Notes under the pieces: generated by a model
The model's database searches: none
The model's input: the letters and a program-made list of their open reading frames with translations, nothing else
Told to the model about the DNA's origin: nothing
Position numbers and translations under genes: made by a program
Shown: positions 8,240 through 17,011 of the stretch, in pieces
Layout of the letters: every line of letters starts with the position of its first letter
How positions within the stretch are numbered: the first letter of the stretch is position 1
From: an uncultured Flavobacteriales bacterium
GTDB lineage: Bacteria > Bacteroidota > Bacteroidia > Flavobacteriales_C > GCA-002722245
Assembly (NCBI GenBank): GCA_905182585.1
Contig: CAJJCC010000029.1
Coordinates: 1 to 40,721 of the forward strand
Direction of reading: 5' to 3'
Length of the DNA stretch: 40,721 nt

Positions 8240-9121
8240 TTAGTTTCGATTATCTAGTCCCCAGTTCAACTTATTTCGTATTGTACTAAAGAAGGAATGA
8301 TCAGGAGCTCTTACTACATTCATATAATATTCACCATGTTCGATCACTAATTCCTCATCAATTTTAATAGGTTCACTCCTTGCGTCCAAAGCAACAAGGA
8401 ATTCATCATCTCTACCTTCTAATTTTAAAGTAATCTTTTTATGATCAGGAATAATTAACGGTCGGACATTAAGGTTATGTGGAGCAATAGGTGTGATAAT
8501 GAACACATCACTTCCTGGCATTACAATAGGACCAGAACAACTTAAATTATACCCAGTTGAGCCTGTTGGCGTAGATATGATTAAACCATCCGCCCAATAA
8601 GAATTTAAAAATTTATCGTTTACATATGCATGAATAATCATCATCGAAGATGAATCTTTTTTATGCACAGTAACTTCATTTAAAGCATAATTAATATCTC
8701 CAAAATGATTTGATTTCGTAGATAATTTAAGGATACTTCTTTTTTCAGAGTTTATATTTCCAGCAAAAATTTCTTCAAGAGGATTTTGAACATCTTCAGT
8801 AGAAATGCTAGAAAGGAATCCTAATCGACCGGTATTAATACCAAAAACAGGGACATTTGAATTTCTTACTATTGAAAGTGAATCCAAAATGGAACCATCT
8901 CCTCCTAAACAGATTAGTAAATCATAACCTTTAATCTCATCAGAATAGGAGAATTTACCAAACCCTTCAATATCATTTACATTTCCAACCAGCTGCTTGT
9001 GCAGACCACTATAGATAGAAATGGTATTATCTGCAGATTTGGATTTTAGGAATGTAAAAAGGTTTTGAAAAGTACTTAGCTTCTCAGGATTAAATTTTAT
9101 GCCGTAAACTCCTATTTTCAT
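8240..9121 (-). CDS. nadK: NAD kinase
   Basis: A 293-residue cytosolic enzyme that phosphorylates NAD to NADP. The GGDGS loop with the catalytic aspartate is at residues 73-77 (D75). FGINTGRLGFLS follows at about 93-104. The N-E pair of the NAD-binding region is in YALNEVTVHK (N148, E149), and ADGLIISTPTGSTGY at about 177-191 is the family's second fingerprint. The length is normal. It lies between the small Omp85 gene and the DUF6089 genes, an order I recall from many flavobacteria. The gaps are 54 nt upstream and about 80 nt downstream, so it may be part of a longer run with the CBS and Omp85 genes. Confidence 0.95.
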   Translation of the reverse strand: MKIGVYGIKFNPEKLSTFQNLFTFLKSKSADNTISIYSGLHKQLVGNVNDIEGFGKFSYSDEIKGYDLLICLGGDGSILDSLSIVRNSNVPVFGINTGRLGFLSSISTEDVQNPLEEIFAGNINSEKRSILKLSTKSNHFGDINYALNEVTVHKKDSSSMMIIHAYVNDKFLNSYWADGLIISTPTGSTGYNLSCSGPIVMPGSDVFIITPIAPHNLNVRPLIIPDHKKITLKLEGRDDEFLVALDARSEPIKIDEELVIEHGEYYMNVVRAPDHSFFSTIRNKLNWGLDNRN

Positions 9122-9175
9122 AATTGTGCAATATTACGTTTTATGTACGAATAAGTTTAACAGATGATTCGTTTG

Positions 9176-10552
9176 TTAGATTGGTGCAACAAAACTAATG
9201 TTAAAGTTATATTCTCCCATCTTATTTGCCGAGTATTCAGTTCTGATAACCACATCATAATAGGTTATCCAGTCCAATCCCGTTCCTCCTCCAATAAGAA
9301 AGTTATTTATTAAATCATTTGACAATGGATTATTGTCAAATACATATCCAGCGTCAATGTATGTGTTAAGGTAAAGTGCAAAATGTATTTTACTAAACTT
9401 TTTTATCTTCTTAATGAATGGTAGAGTATAGCTCTTAGGTTTTAGTAATTGAATTTTAAAGTTGTTTTTTATTAAGCTAGAAGTTTTCCCCATGATGACA
9501 TAAGGTTCATAACCTCTCACATAATTAGAAAAGCCCAATCCATTTTTAAAAATAAAAGGAACATTATTTTGCATGAACTGCCCAATATGAATACCAGAGG
9601 CCCAATATAAACGGTTTTTTATTTGTTTGTAATACCTGTAGTTACTTTGAAGATGTGTTACGGATAAATTAGAATTGTCAATTTTATTTAGCCCAAACTG
9701 TTTTAGCTGAACATCAAAAAAGAATCCTTTTAAGGGATAGTTTTGGCTGAATCGCTTATCCAACTTATACCTGTAACTCAAATAACCGTAGCGCAATAAA
9801 TTATCAGACTGACCTATATAATGATTACTTAAATTAGAAAGTTCGTTTTGAGTTTTGATTTGAATGAATTCGGCATTGAAGTATTGATTTTGGTAAAACC
9901 CTTTTCGTCTAAAATATTCAAATTGAAAATTGAATCTTGAGTAAAGTGAGGCTGAGTCATTTTTTAAATAAATCATTTCATTATTACGAACTCCCGTGAA
10001 AATTTCATTTCGAGTACTGTAATTAGAGGCTATTTTTAATCCATCTTTTAGCTTTTTGTTAATATAAGGTACTTTGTATTTAAACCCGAATTTTTCGGTA
10101 AAACCTAGATACCCGTTTATTTGAAGGGTTTGATTTAAGCCTAGAAAGTTGAATTTATTTAAATGAACTCCTGCGTCAATTCTACTTAAGTCCTTGTTTT
10201 TTAGCCATTCGGAAAAATTTCGATCTTGAAATTTAATTATTACTTCAGGCCATACGAACCAACGTTCTTGAAGTTCAACTTCCACATGCCATTTACCTAA
10301 AGTGTCTTTAAAATGAACTGTTGTGAAATTGAATAAGGATGTGTTAAATAAGTTGTTTTCTGAATTGGTTGTGTGATTAGCTGTGTCCTTAGGAAGAATA
10401 GTGTCGCCAACTGTAAAAGTAAGTTCTCTGAAAATTATTTTAAGTTTAGTCTTCTTATTTCCAATAACATTGATTTCTGCAATTTCTTGGGCAGAAACCG
10501 ATCTATTAACAAACATGCTAAATATAACAAGTAATGAGAATAATCCTCTCAC
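9176..10552 (-). CDS. Small Omp85-like outer-membrane protein (one POTRA plus barrel)
   Basis: A 458-residue protein with a signal peptide (GLFSLLVIFSMFVNRSVSAQ). One POTRA-like domain follows over about residues 24-100 (IAEINVIGNKKTKLKIIFRE, ending in an LQERWFVWPE strand), then a barrel-like region rich in alternating aromatic residues to the end. That is the layout of short BamA/TamA-related proteins rather than full BamA, which is encoded separately at 3048-5627. The role is unknown; insertion or secretion of envelope proteins is an inference from the family. The start codon is GTG at 10550-10552, 3 nt after the CBS-protein stop, with no better ATG before the signal peptide. Confidence 0.78.
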   Translation of the reverse strand: MRGLFSLLVIFSMFVNRSVSAQEIAEINVIGNKKTKLKIIFRELTFTVGDTILPKDTANHTTNSENNLFNTSLFNFTTVHFKDTLGKWHVEVELQERWFVWPEVIIKFQDRNFSEWLKNKDLSRIDAGVHLNKFNFLGLNQTLQINGYLGFTEKFGFKYKVPYINKKLKDGLKIASNYSTRNEIFTGVRNNEMIYLKNDSASLYSRFNFQFEYFRRKGFYQNQYFNAEFIQIKTQNELSNLSNHYIGQSDNLLRYGYLSYRYKLDKRFSQNYPLKGFFFDVQLKQFGLNKIDNSNLSVTHLQSNYRYYKQIKNRLYWASGIHIGQFMQNNVPFIFKNGLGFSNYVRGYEPYVIMGKTSSLIKNNFKIQLLKPKSYTLPFIKKIKKFSKIHFALYLNTYIDAGYVFDNNPLSNDLINNFLIGGGTGLDWITYYDVVIRTEYSANKMGEYNFNISFVAPI

Positions 10553-10555
10553 GGA

Positions 10556-11218
10556 TTAAATGTTTAAGTATTTAATAAATTGATTATACCTTCTTTCTAA
10601 ATCTTCTTCGTATTCGCTTTCGTGAAAAGAAGCTTTGATCTCATAGTCATAGCGTGTGAAACTTGCTAAAATTGAAGAAAGGTCAGACTTATTAATTTTT
10701 AAAACAATGTCCATTTTTAAAGAATCATCTTGCGTGCTTGTGTAAGAAGAAAGAATTTTGGCATTTTCACTTTCAATAATTTGAGCGATTTGAACCATAG
10801 AATAATCTCGGATGTTTAAACCCAAAACAATTACACCACCAGGTTCTTTGGCATTGGTGAGTTTAGCCAAGGTTTTAACCAATTCTTCTTGCCCAATTAC
10901 TCCAATGTATTGATCATTATCATCTAAAACAGGGAGCGCTGTAATGTTATTCTGCGAAAAAACAGACAGGATATCATAAATGTAATCATACATTTTCACA
11001 GAAGGCCTTGTCAATATAGGCCTTACTTGATTTAAAGGTAGGAATATGTCCTCTAGGTCAAGTATCTCATTTTCAGATATTAAACCATGGTATTCTCCGT
11101 TGTCAACAACCGGGATATGAGACACTTTGTTCTCGTCCATTAACGTCAAAGCCTTTTCAGCCTCATCATTAAAAGAGATGGATGGAATGTGTACAGATAT
11201 TAATTCTTTTGCAATCAC
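10556..11218 (-). CDS. CBS-domain pair protein with C-terminal ACT-like region
   Basis: A 220-residue cytosolic protein. Two CBS domains are visible, about residues 4-55 (VSHIPVVDNGEYHGLISENEI) and 62-120 (ITALPVLDDNDQYIGVIGQEEL), which normally bind adenine nucleotides. A third region (about 127-200, beginning GGVIVLGLNIRDYSMVQIAQ) looks like an ACT fold. No catalytic domain is present, so a sensor or regulatory partner role is likely, with the ligand unknown. The start codon is GTG at 11216-11218. It is transcribed divergently from pdxJ and is the first gene of the run towards the Omp85-like protein and nadK; the pdxJ/CBS/nadK neighbourhood is conserved in flavobacteria as I recall it. Confidence 0.82.
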   Translation of the reverse strand: MIAKELISVHIPSISFNDEAEKALTLMDENKVSHIPVVDNGEYHGLISENEILDLEDIFLPLNQVRPILTRPSVKMYDYIYDILSVFSQNNITALPVLDDNDQYIGVIGQEELVKTLAKLTNAKEPGGVIVLGLNIRDYSMVQIAQIIESENAKILSSYTSTQDDSLKMDIVLKINKSDLSSILASFTRYDYEIKASFHESEYEEDLERRYNQFIKYLNI

Positions 11219-11261
11219 AGTTAAATACTATTAAAATGATACTGTAAAAGTAGTATTTTTT

Positions 11262-11277
11262 TAGTTTTGTAGTTTTG
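11262..11277 (+). promoter_or_regulatory. Duplicated -7 box upstream of pdxJ
   Basis: TAGTTTTG occurs twice head to tail (11262-11269 and 11270-11277), each a full match to TAnnTTTG, 17 nt before the pdxJ ATG. No clear -33 TTG is visible at the usual distance for either copy. Confidence 0.45.
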
Positions 11278-11294
11278 CATTAAGATAAATAGAA

Positions 11295-12029
11295 ATGACA
11301 GTACTAAGCGTTAATATAAATAAGATTGCCACATTAAGGAATTCGAGAGGAGGAGATGTGCCTAATTTAATCAAGGTAGCCAAGGATTGCGAACGATTTG
11401 GGGCTCAAGGAATAACTGTTCACCCAAGACCTGATGAACGGCATATCCGTTATCAGGATGTAAGAGATCTTAATCCTTTATTATCAACAGAATTCAATAT
11501 AGAAGGATATCCTGGAGATGGTTTTGTTGAATTAGTGAAAGAAAACAAACCTGCTCAAGTCACTTTAGTACCTGATCCGCCAGAAGCAATTACTAGTAAT
11601 GCTGGATGGGATGTAAAGAAGAACTTTGAACTTCTATCAGAAGTAACAAAAGAATTTCAAAATGAAGGAATCCGAGTTTCCATTTTTGTTGATCCTATTT
11701 TGGAACAAATTGAATGGGTGAAAAAAACGGGAGCTGATCGAATTGAATTATACACCGAACAATTTGCACATGAATTTTCAAAGGGAAATTTGGATTCAGT
11801 TTTACCTTATAAAAAAGCTGCCGTATTTGCGAAAGAGATTGGCTTAGGCGTAAATGCCGGACATGATTTAAGTTTAGAAAACTTAAATTATTTTGCAAAA
11901 CAAATCCCTGCACTGGCTGAAGTAAGTATTGGACATGCTTTAATTGCCGATGCCTTATATTTAGGGTTGGAAAACACAATACAATTATATAAAAGAGCTT
12001 TAAATACGGACAATGGGATTGAATTTTAA
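11295..12029 (+). CDS. pdxJ: Pyridoxine 5'-phosphate synthase
   Basis: A 244-residue TIM-barrel enzyme that condenses 1-deoxy-D-xylulose 5-phosphate with 3-amino-2-oxopropyl phosphate in vitamin B6 synthesis. Family landmarks are [17 protein letters not shown] at the N terminus, the catalytic [16 protein letters not shown] block near residues 41-56, VTLVPDPP, and [15 protein letters not shown] plus [13 protein letters not shown] near the C terminus. Length is normal. It starts the plus-strand gene run, divergent from the CBS gene. Its last 17 nt are shared with the start of the alpha/beta hydrolase, indicating translational coupling. Confidence 0.95.
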   Translation: MTVLSVNINKIATLRNSRGGDVPNLIKVAKDCERFGAQGITVHPRPDERHIRYQDVRDLNPLLSTEFNIEGYPGDGFVELVKENKPAQVTLVPDPPEAITSNAGWDVKKNFELLSEVTKEFQNEGIRVSIFVDPILEQIEWVKKTGADRIELYTEQFAHEFSKGNLDSVLPYKKAAVFAKEIGLGVNAGHDLSLENLNYFAKQIPALAEVSIGHALIADALYLGLENTIQLYKRALNTDNGIEF

Positions 12030-12777
12030 GAAGTACGGAGAGGGGGAAGTGGTTTTAGTCATTTTGCATGGTCTTTTTGGATCATTGGATAATTGGCAAT
12101 CTTTAGGTAAGCAGTTTGGTGAACATTTTACAACCTATGTTTTAGATCAACGAAATCACGGTAGGTCACCTCATTTCGATAAGCATAATTATAAAACAAT
12201 GGCTGCTGATTTATTGCAGTTTTTAGAGTCTGAAAATATTGAAGAAGCACACTTATTAGGACACTCAATGGGTGGTAAAACAGTAATGCAATTTTCGATT
12301 GAAAACCCTCAGTTTATTAAAAAGATGGTAGTAGTAGATATTGCTCCAAAGTACTACGCTCCGCATCATCAAAATATAATAGCAGCATTAGAATCTGTTA
12401 ATTTCGAAACGATAACTAATCGAAAAGAAGTTCAAGCTAAAATTGAAGAGTCTATTCAAGAGCCAGGAATCGTTCAGTTCCTTATGAAAGGTATAACAAG
12501 GAAAGACAAAGAAACATTAGGTTGGAAATTCAATTTAAAAGTATTGAGTGCTCAAATTGAAAATATAGGAGAGGCGCTAGAAGGTTTCGCATATTTTACA
12601 AATCCTACACTTTTTGTTCGAGGCGAAAACTCAAATTATATAACAGAGGATGATATTGATGTAATAGAAGATATTTTTCCAATGGCACAGTACACTACAA
12701 TTGACGATGCCGGGCATTGGCTACACGCGGAAAACCCAGTGCAGTTTTTTGATAAAGTAATGAACTTTTTAAAATAG
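12013..12777 (+). CDS. Alpha/beta fold hydrolase (YbfF-type esterase)
   Basis: A 254-residue hydrolase with the oxyanion-hole motif [10 protein letters not shown] (residues 19-28), [10 protein letters not shown], and the nucleophile serine in [10 protein letters not shown] (S85). The acid is probably the aspartate of VVVDIAP near residue 114, and the histidine is in [12 protein letters not shown] near residue 236. The pattern is closest to the YbfF group of small acyl/thioester esterases; the natural substrate is unknown. The reading frame opens 17 nt inside the end of pdxJ. The hydrophobic strand that begins at residue 13 needs most of this N terminus, so the overlap is likely real. Confidence 0.88.
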   Translation: MGLNFKKYGEGEVVLVILHGLFGSLDNWQSLGKQFGEHFTTYVLDQRNHGRSPHFDKHNYKTMAADLLQFLESENIEEAHLLGHSMGGKTVMQFSIENPQFIKKMVVVDIAPKYYAPHHQNIIAALESVNFETITNRKEVQAKIEESIQEPGIVQFLMKGITRKDKETLGWKFNLKVLSAQIENIGEALEGFAYFTNPTLFVRGENSNYITEDDIDVIEDIFPMAQYTTIDDAGHWLHAENPVQFFDKVMNFLK

Positions 12778-12821
12778 CATTTATATTTCCCTTTTAATAT
12801 TTAACTTGCATCTGCAAAATA

Positions 12822-13547
12822 ATGTCGAATACTTTAATAATAATACCAACGTATAACGAAATTGAGAATATCGAAGATATTCTTCGTTTGGTTTTTGGGT
12901 TAGAAAAATCATACCACGTTTTAGTGGTTGATGACGGCTCACCTGATGGTACAGCGAATATTGTTAAAGAGCTACAACAAGAATTTCCGGGTCAACTCCA
13001 CATCGAAGAACGAACAGGTAAATTAGGTTTAGGAACAGCTTACATCCATGGATTTAAGTGGGCTTTGATACACGATTATAGCTACATTATAGAAATGGAT
13101 GCTGATTTCTCTCATCCGCCAAATTCGTTAATAGATCTGTATAATGCTTGTGAAATAGACGGGGCAGATGTTGCTGTTGGTTCACGTTATATTAGTGGCG
13201 TAAACGTTGTTAACTGGCCAATGAGTCGAGTTTTAATGAGTTATTTTGCATCTGTATATGTTCGATGGGTAACTCGAATTCATGTGCGTGATACAACTGC
13301 AGGTTATGTTTGTTATCATCGTCGAGTTTTGGAACGAATTGATTTGAATAAGATCAATTTTGTAGGTTATGCTTTTCAAATCGAAATGAAATTTACAGCA
13401 TGGCGCTTAGGGTTTAAAATTGATGAAGTTCCAATAATTTTCACGGATCGTAAAAAAGGACAATCAAAAATGAGTTCTTCTATTTTTAAAGAAGCAATTT
13501 TTGGTGTTTTATTTATGAAAATCAAATCTTGGTTTAAAAAGTATTGA
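12822..13547 (+). CDS. Polyprenol monophosphomannose synthase (DPM1-like GT2)
   Basis: A 241-residue family-2 glycosyltransferase. The N-terminal nucleotide-binding strand reads TLIIIPTYNEIENIEDI, followed by VVDDGSPDGT (residues 35-44) and the metal-binding MDADFSHPP (from residue 92). DTTAGYVCYHR and the C-terminal FTDRKKGQSKMS block match dolichol/polyprenol-phosphate mannose synthases of the soluble single-domain type without C-terminal membrane helices. It should transfer mannose from GDP-mannose to a polyprenyl phosphate at the inner face of the membrane. That agrees with ManC and UppS elsewhere in the window, though the sugar is inferred. It lies between the hydrolase and dihydroorotase. 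Confidence 0.88.
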   Translation: MSNTLIIIPTYNEIENIEDILRLVFGLEKSYHVLVVDDGSPDGTANIVKELQQEFPGQLHIEERTGKLGLGTAYIHGFKWALIHDYSYIIEMDADFSHPPNSLIDLYNACEIDGADVAVGSRYISGVNVVNWPMSRVLMSYFASVYVRWVTRIHVRDTTAGYVCYHRRVLERIDLNKINFVGYAFQIEMKFTAWRLGFKIDEVPIIFTDRKKGQSKMSSSIFKEAIFGVLFMKIKSWFKKY

Positions 13548-13609
13548 TTCTATCCCCTATTTGTGGATAAACAATCCCTAAACTATCACGCACTCTTACT
13601 AAGTTCAAT

Positions 13610-13617
13610 TATCTTTG
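13610..13617 (+). promoter_or_regulatory. Candidate -7 promoter box for dihydroorotase
   Basis: TATCTTTG matches TAnnTTTG exactly and lies 20 nt before the pyrC ATG, in a 90-nt gap after the glycosyltransferase. No TTG is seen at the -33 distance. Confidence 0.45.
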
Positions 13618-13637
13618 TAGCTCAGTAAATTTCGATT

Positions 13638-14987
13638 ATGAGCACATTATTCATTAAAAATGCAACAATTGTAAACGAAGGCAAAGAGTTTGTTGGAAGT
13701 TTAGTTGTTAAAAATGGTAAGATTGAAGATGTCTTTAAAGGAGATATTAGTTTTTCGGATGAAAACGCAGCAGTAATTGATGCCACTGGATTACACTTGT
13801 TGCCAGGAATGATTGATGATCAGGTACACTTTCGTGAACCAGGATTAACACATAAAGCTAATATTAGAACTGAAAGTAGAGCAGCAGTAGCTGGAGGGAT
13901 TACTTCTTTTATGGAGATGCCCAATACAAATCCACAAACTACAACGCATGCTGAGTTAGAAAACAAATTCAACATTGCAGCTAAAGATGCGTTAGCGAAT
14001 CACTCTTTCTTTTTTGGAGCTACAAATGAAAATCTTGATGAGGTTTTAGCTGTGGACGGAAAAAACGTTTGTGGAATAAAAATATTCATGGGTTCTTCAA
14101 CAGGAAATATGTTGGTTGATAATCGCGAGACTTTAAGAAATATCTTCGGAAAGTGTGATTTGTTAATTGCAACACATTGTGAAGATGAAGCAACTGTTAG
14201 AGGTAACGAAGCTAAATATAAAGCACAGTTTGGAGAAGATCTTCCAATAAAATACCATCCAATTATTCGTGACGCAGATGCTTGTTATAAATCAAGTAGC
14301 ATGGCTGTTGAGCTAGCAAAAGAGTTAGACGCTCGTTTGCATATTTTACATATCTCAACAGCGAAAGAAACTGAATTATTCAGAAATGATATTCCAATAA
14401 GTGAAAAACGAATTACTGCTGAAGCTTGTATTCACCATTTGTGGTTTACGGATGAAGATTACGATTCAAAAGGAACGCATATAAAATGGAATCCTGCAGT
14501 GAAATCAAGAGTAGATAGAGATGCTGTTTTACAAGCAGTATTAGATGATAGAATTGATATTATTGCAACCGATCACGCGCCTCATACTTTAGAAGAAAAG
14601 AGTAATAAGTATTTCTCTGCACCGTCAGGAGGACCATTGGTTCAGCATGCTATGGTTGGAGTTTTAGAGTTGGTTAGACAAGGAAAGATTTCAATAACAA
14701 AGGCTGTTGAGAAAATGAGTCACTCTCCGTCAGTATTGTTTGAGATTCCAAATAGAGGATTTATCAAAAAAGGTTTTCAAGCTGATTTTGTATTAGTGAA
14801 CTTAAACAATCCCTGGACGGTTACTAAATCCAATATTTTATATAAATGTGGCTGGTCTCCTTTTGAAGGACAAGAGTTTGCTGCTCAAATTAAATCTACG
14901 TTTGTTAATGGAGTAAAAGTTTATGAAGACGGACAAATAATTGAGCCTTCTTCAAATCCTTCTCAAGCATTAATATTTGCTAGATAG
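13638..14987 (+). CDS. pyrC: Dihydroorotase
   Basis: A 449-residue amidohydrolase that closes carbamoyl-aspartate to dihydroorotate in pyrimidine synthesis. The fold and motifs are clear: LPGMIDDQVHFREPG (residues 55-69), EMPNTNP, GIKIFMGSSTG with the presumed carbamylated lysine K148, ATHCEDE (H180), LHILHIST (H238) and IATDHAPHT (D312). The usual H-X-H pair of the first motif reads Q62-V63-H64 here, so one common metal ligand is replaced. The rest of the site is intact, so the enzyme is probably active, perhaps with altered metal content. Length suits the long (type I-like) class. A promoter box lies at 13610-13617. Confidence 0.92.
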   Translation: MSTLFIKNATIVNEGKEFVGSLVVKNGKIEDVFKGDISFSDENAAVIDATGLHLLPGMIDDQVHFREPGLTHKANIRTESRAAVAGGITSFMEMPNTNPQTTTHAELENKFNIAAKDALANHSFFFGATNENLDEVLAVDGKNVCGIKIFMGSSTGNMLVDNRETLRNIFGKCDLLIATHCEDEATVRGNEAKYKAQFGEDLPIKYHPIIRDADACYKSSSMAVELAKELDARLHILHISTAKETELFRNDIPISEKRITAEACIHHLWFTDEDYDSKGTHIKWNPAVKSRVDRDAVLQAVLDDRIDIIATDHAPHTLEEKSNKYFSAPSGGPLVQHAMVGVLELVRQGKISITKAVEKMSHSPSVLFEIPNRGFIKKGFQADFVLVNLNNPWTVTKSNILYKCGWSPFEGQEFAAQIKSTFVNGVKVYEDGQIIEPSSNPSQALIFAR

Positions 14988-15037
14988 TTAAACCGATTGC
15001 ATTTTGTGCTTTACAAGCGCGCAGCTTAAAATTTACT

Positions 15038-15045
15038 TACTTTTG
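15038..15045 (+). promoter_or_regulatory. -7 promoter box abutting the lepA start
   Basis: TACTTTTG matches TAnnTTTG. It ends 5 nt before the lepA ATG (15051), which would put the transcription start at or next to the start codon. A TTTG at 15003-15006 is too far upstream (31 nt) to be a normal -33 element. Confidence 0.45.
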
Positions 15046-15050
15046 TATTT

Positions 15051-16841
15051 ATGAAAAACATAAGAAACTTCTGTATTATAGCACATATCGACCACGGTAA
15101 ATCTACTTTGGCAGATCGATTACTGCAGGAGACTGGTACTGTGTCGGATAGAGATTTGCAAGAACAAACTCTGGATGACATGGATATCGAGCGTGAAAGA
15201 GGAATCACGATTAAATCTCATGCCATTCAAATGGATTATGAGCAAGATGGTGAACAGTATACATTAAACTTAATTGATACTCCTGGCCATGTTGATTTTT
15301 CATATGAAGTATCAAGAAGTATTGCGGCATGTGAAGGAGCTTTGCTGATTGTAGATGCAGCTCAAGGAATAGAAGCGCAAACAATATCAAACCTTTATTT
15401 AGCCCTAGAGAATGATTTAGAGATTATTCCGATCTTAAATAAAATGGATCTTCCTGGTGCTCAGCCGGAAGAAGTTACCGATCAAATTGTTGATTTAATT
15501 GGTTGTTCAAGAGATAAAATCATTCCCGCATCTGGTAAAACAGGTTTAGGGATAAAAGATATTTTAAAAGCTATTATTAGTGATGTTCCGGCTCCTAAAG
15601 GAGATCCTGAAGCACCACTTCAAGCAATGGTATTTGATTCTGTTTTCAACTCGTTTAGGGGGATTATTGCTTATTTCCGAGTATTAAATGGAAGTATTAA
15701 AAAAGGAGATAAAGTAAAGTTCTTTAATTCTGGAAAAACATATCATGCAGATGAAATTGGGATTTTGCGCATGGATATGGAACCTAAGAAAGAATTAAAA
15801 ACAGGGGATGTTGGTTATATTATTTCAGGTATTAAAAGTGCCGCAGACGTGAAAGTTGGTGATACACTTACGAACTTTGATAATCCTTGTGCAAGTGCTG
15901 TTGATGGCTTTGAAGAAGTTAAGCCAATGGTTTTTGCAGGAGTTTATCCTATTGTAACTGAGGACTATGAGGATTTAAGAGCTGCAATGGAAAAGCTGCA
16001 ACTAAATGATGCTTCATTAACTTTTGAAACAGAGAGTTCAGCAGCTTTAGGTTTTGGTTTCAGATGTGGATTTTTAGGAATGTTGCATATGGAGATTATT
16101 ACAGAAAGATTAGAGCGTGAGTTTGAGATGGATGTTATTACAACTGTACCTAACGTATCCTATAATTGTGCAACTAGGTCAGGTGAAGAAATGATTGTAA
16201 ACAATCCATCGGAATTACCAGACCCATCAAATATTGAGTGGATTGAGGAGCCATACATAAAAGCACAAGTTATTACTAAATCTGAGTTTGTTGGATCGGT
16301 AATGACTTTAGCAATTGAGAAAAGAGGTGAATTAAGTAATCAAGTATATTTAAGTGCAGATAGAGTTGAATTAACTTTTGAAATGCCATTAGCTGAGATT
16401 GTGTTTGATTTTTATGATCGACTAAAATCAGTTTCGAAAGGATATGCTTCTTTTGATTATTATCCTTCAGGGATGCGTCAGTCGAGTTTAAAGAAAATGG
16501 ATATCTTATTAAATGGAGACTATATTGATGCGCTTTCAGCATTAATACACTCTGATAACGCGTTTAATTTAGGTAAGAAAATTTGTAAGAAGTTAAAAGA
16601 ATTAATTCCACGTCAACAATTTGTAGTTGCTATCCAAGCAGCAATTGGAGCTAAAATTATTGCAAGAGAAACTATTTCAGCATTAAGAAAAGATGTAACA
16701 GCAAAATGTTACGGTGGTGATATTTCTAGAAAAAGGAAATTATTAGAAAAGCAGAAAGCTGGTAAGAAGAAAATGCGCCAAATTGGTTCGGTAGAAGTAC
16801 CGCAAAGTGCATTCTTAGCAGTATTGAAATTGGATGATTAA
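15051..16841 (+). CDS. lepA: Elongation factor 4 (LepA)
   Basis: A 596-residue translational GTPase that acts on stalled or mistranslocated ribosomes. The GTP-binding motifs are G1 AHIDHGKS (11-18), G3 DTPGH (76-80) and G4 NKMD (130-133). Switch I sits around [10 protein letters not shown]. The C-terminal half has the EF-G-like domains and the LepA-specific tail with [20 protein letters not shown] and [20 protein letters not shown], ending in AVLKLDD. Length and order are typical. The N terminus [18 protein letters not shown] is the normal LepA start, which matters because the promoter box ends only 5 nt upstream. An intrinsic terminator follows at 16864. Confidence 0.97.
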   Translation: MKNIRNFCIIAHIDHGKSTLADRLLQETGTVSDRDLQEQTLDDMDIERERGITIKSHAIQMDYEQDGEQYTLNLIDTPGHVDFSYEVSRSIAACEGALLIVDAAQGIEAQTISNLYLALENDLEIIPILNKMDLPGAQPEEVTDQIVDLIGCSRDKIIPASGKTGLGIKDILKAIISDVPAPKGDPEAPLQAMVFDSVFNSFRGIIAYFRVLNGSIKKGDKVKFFNSGKTYHADEIGILRMDMEPKKELKTGDVGYIISGIKSAADVKVGDTLTNFDNPCASAVDGFEEVKPMVFAGVYPIVTEDYEDLRAAMEKLQLNDASLTFETESSAALGFGFRCGFLGMLHMEIITERLEREFEMDVITTVPNVSYNCATRSGEEMIVNNPSELPDPSNIEWIEEPYIKAQVITKSEFVGSVMTLAIEKRGELSNQVYLSADRVELTFEMPLAEIVFDFYDRLKSVSKGYASFDYYPSGMRQSSLKKMDILLNGDYIDALSALIHSDNAFNLGKKICKKLKELIPRQQFVVAIQAAIGAKIIARETISALRKDVTAKCYGGDISRKRKLLEKQKAGKKKMRQIGSVEVPQSAFLAVLKLDD

Positions 16842-16863
16842 TTAAGATGCACAAGATAAGGTT

Positions 16864-16891
16864 AAGGGCTAATTTTAATTAGCCCTTTTTT
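16864..16891 (+). terminator. Intrinsic terminator after lepA
   Basis: The stem AAGGGCTAA / TTAGCCCTT with a 6-nt TTTTAA loop is followed by a T run, 22 nt beyond the lepA stop. It separates lepA from secA. Confidence 0.8.
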
Positions 16892-16948
16892 ATGGATTAA
16901 TTGTCATGTTCCAAGCGTAAAATATGCCGATTTTACAGTGATTTAGTT

Positions 16949-16956
16949 TAAATTTG
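16949..16956 (+). promoter_or_regulatory. Candidate -7 promoter box for secA
   Basis: TAAATTTG fits TAnnTTTG and lies 55 nt before the secA ATG, downstream of the lepA terminator. The -33 region is not convincing. Confidence 0.35.
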
Positions 16957-17011
16957 ATAATTGCATCCTTTTTGATAGAGCGGATGAAAATAACACCAAA
17001 TTTATATAAGA

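Noticed and set aside
14990-15006. TTTG at 15003-15006 as the -33 element of lepA
   Set aside because: The 31-nt distance to the -7 box is far outside the usual spacing of about 17-23 nt.
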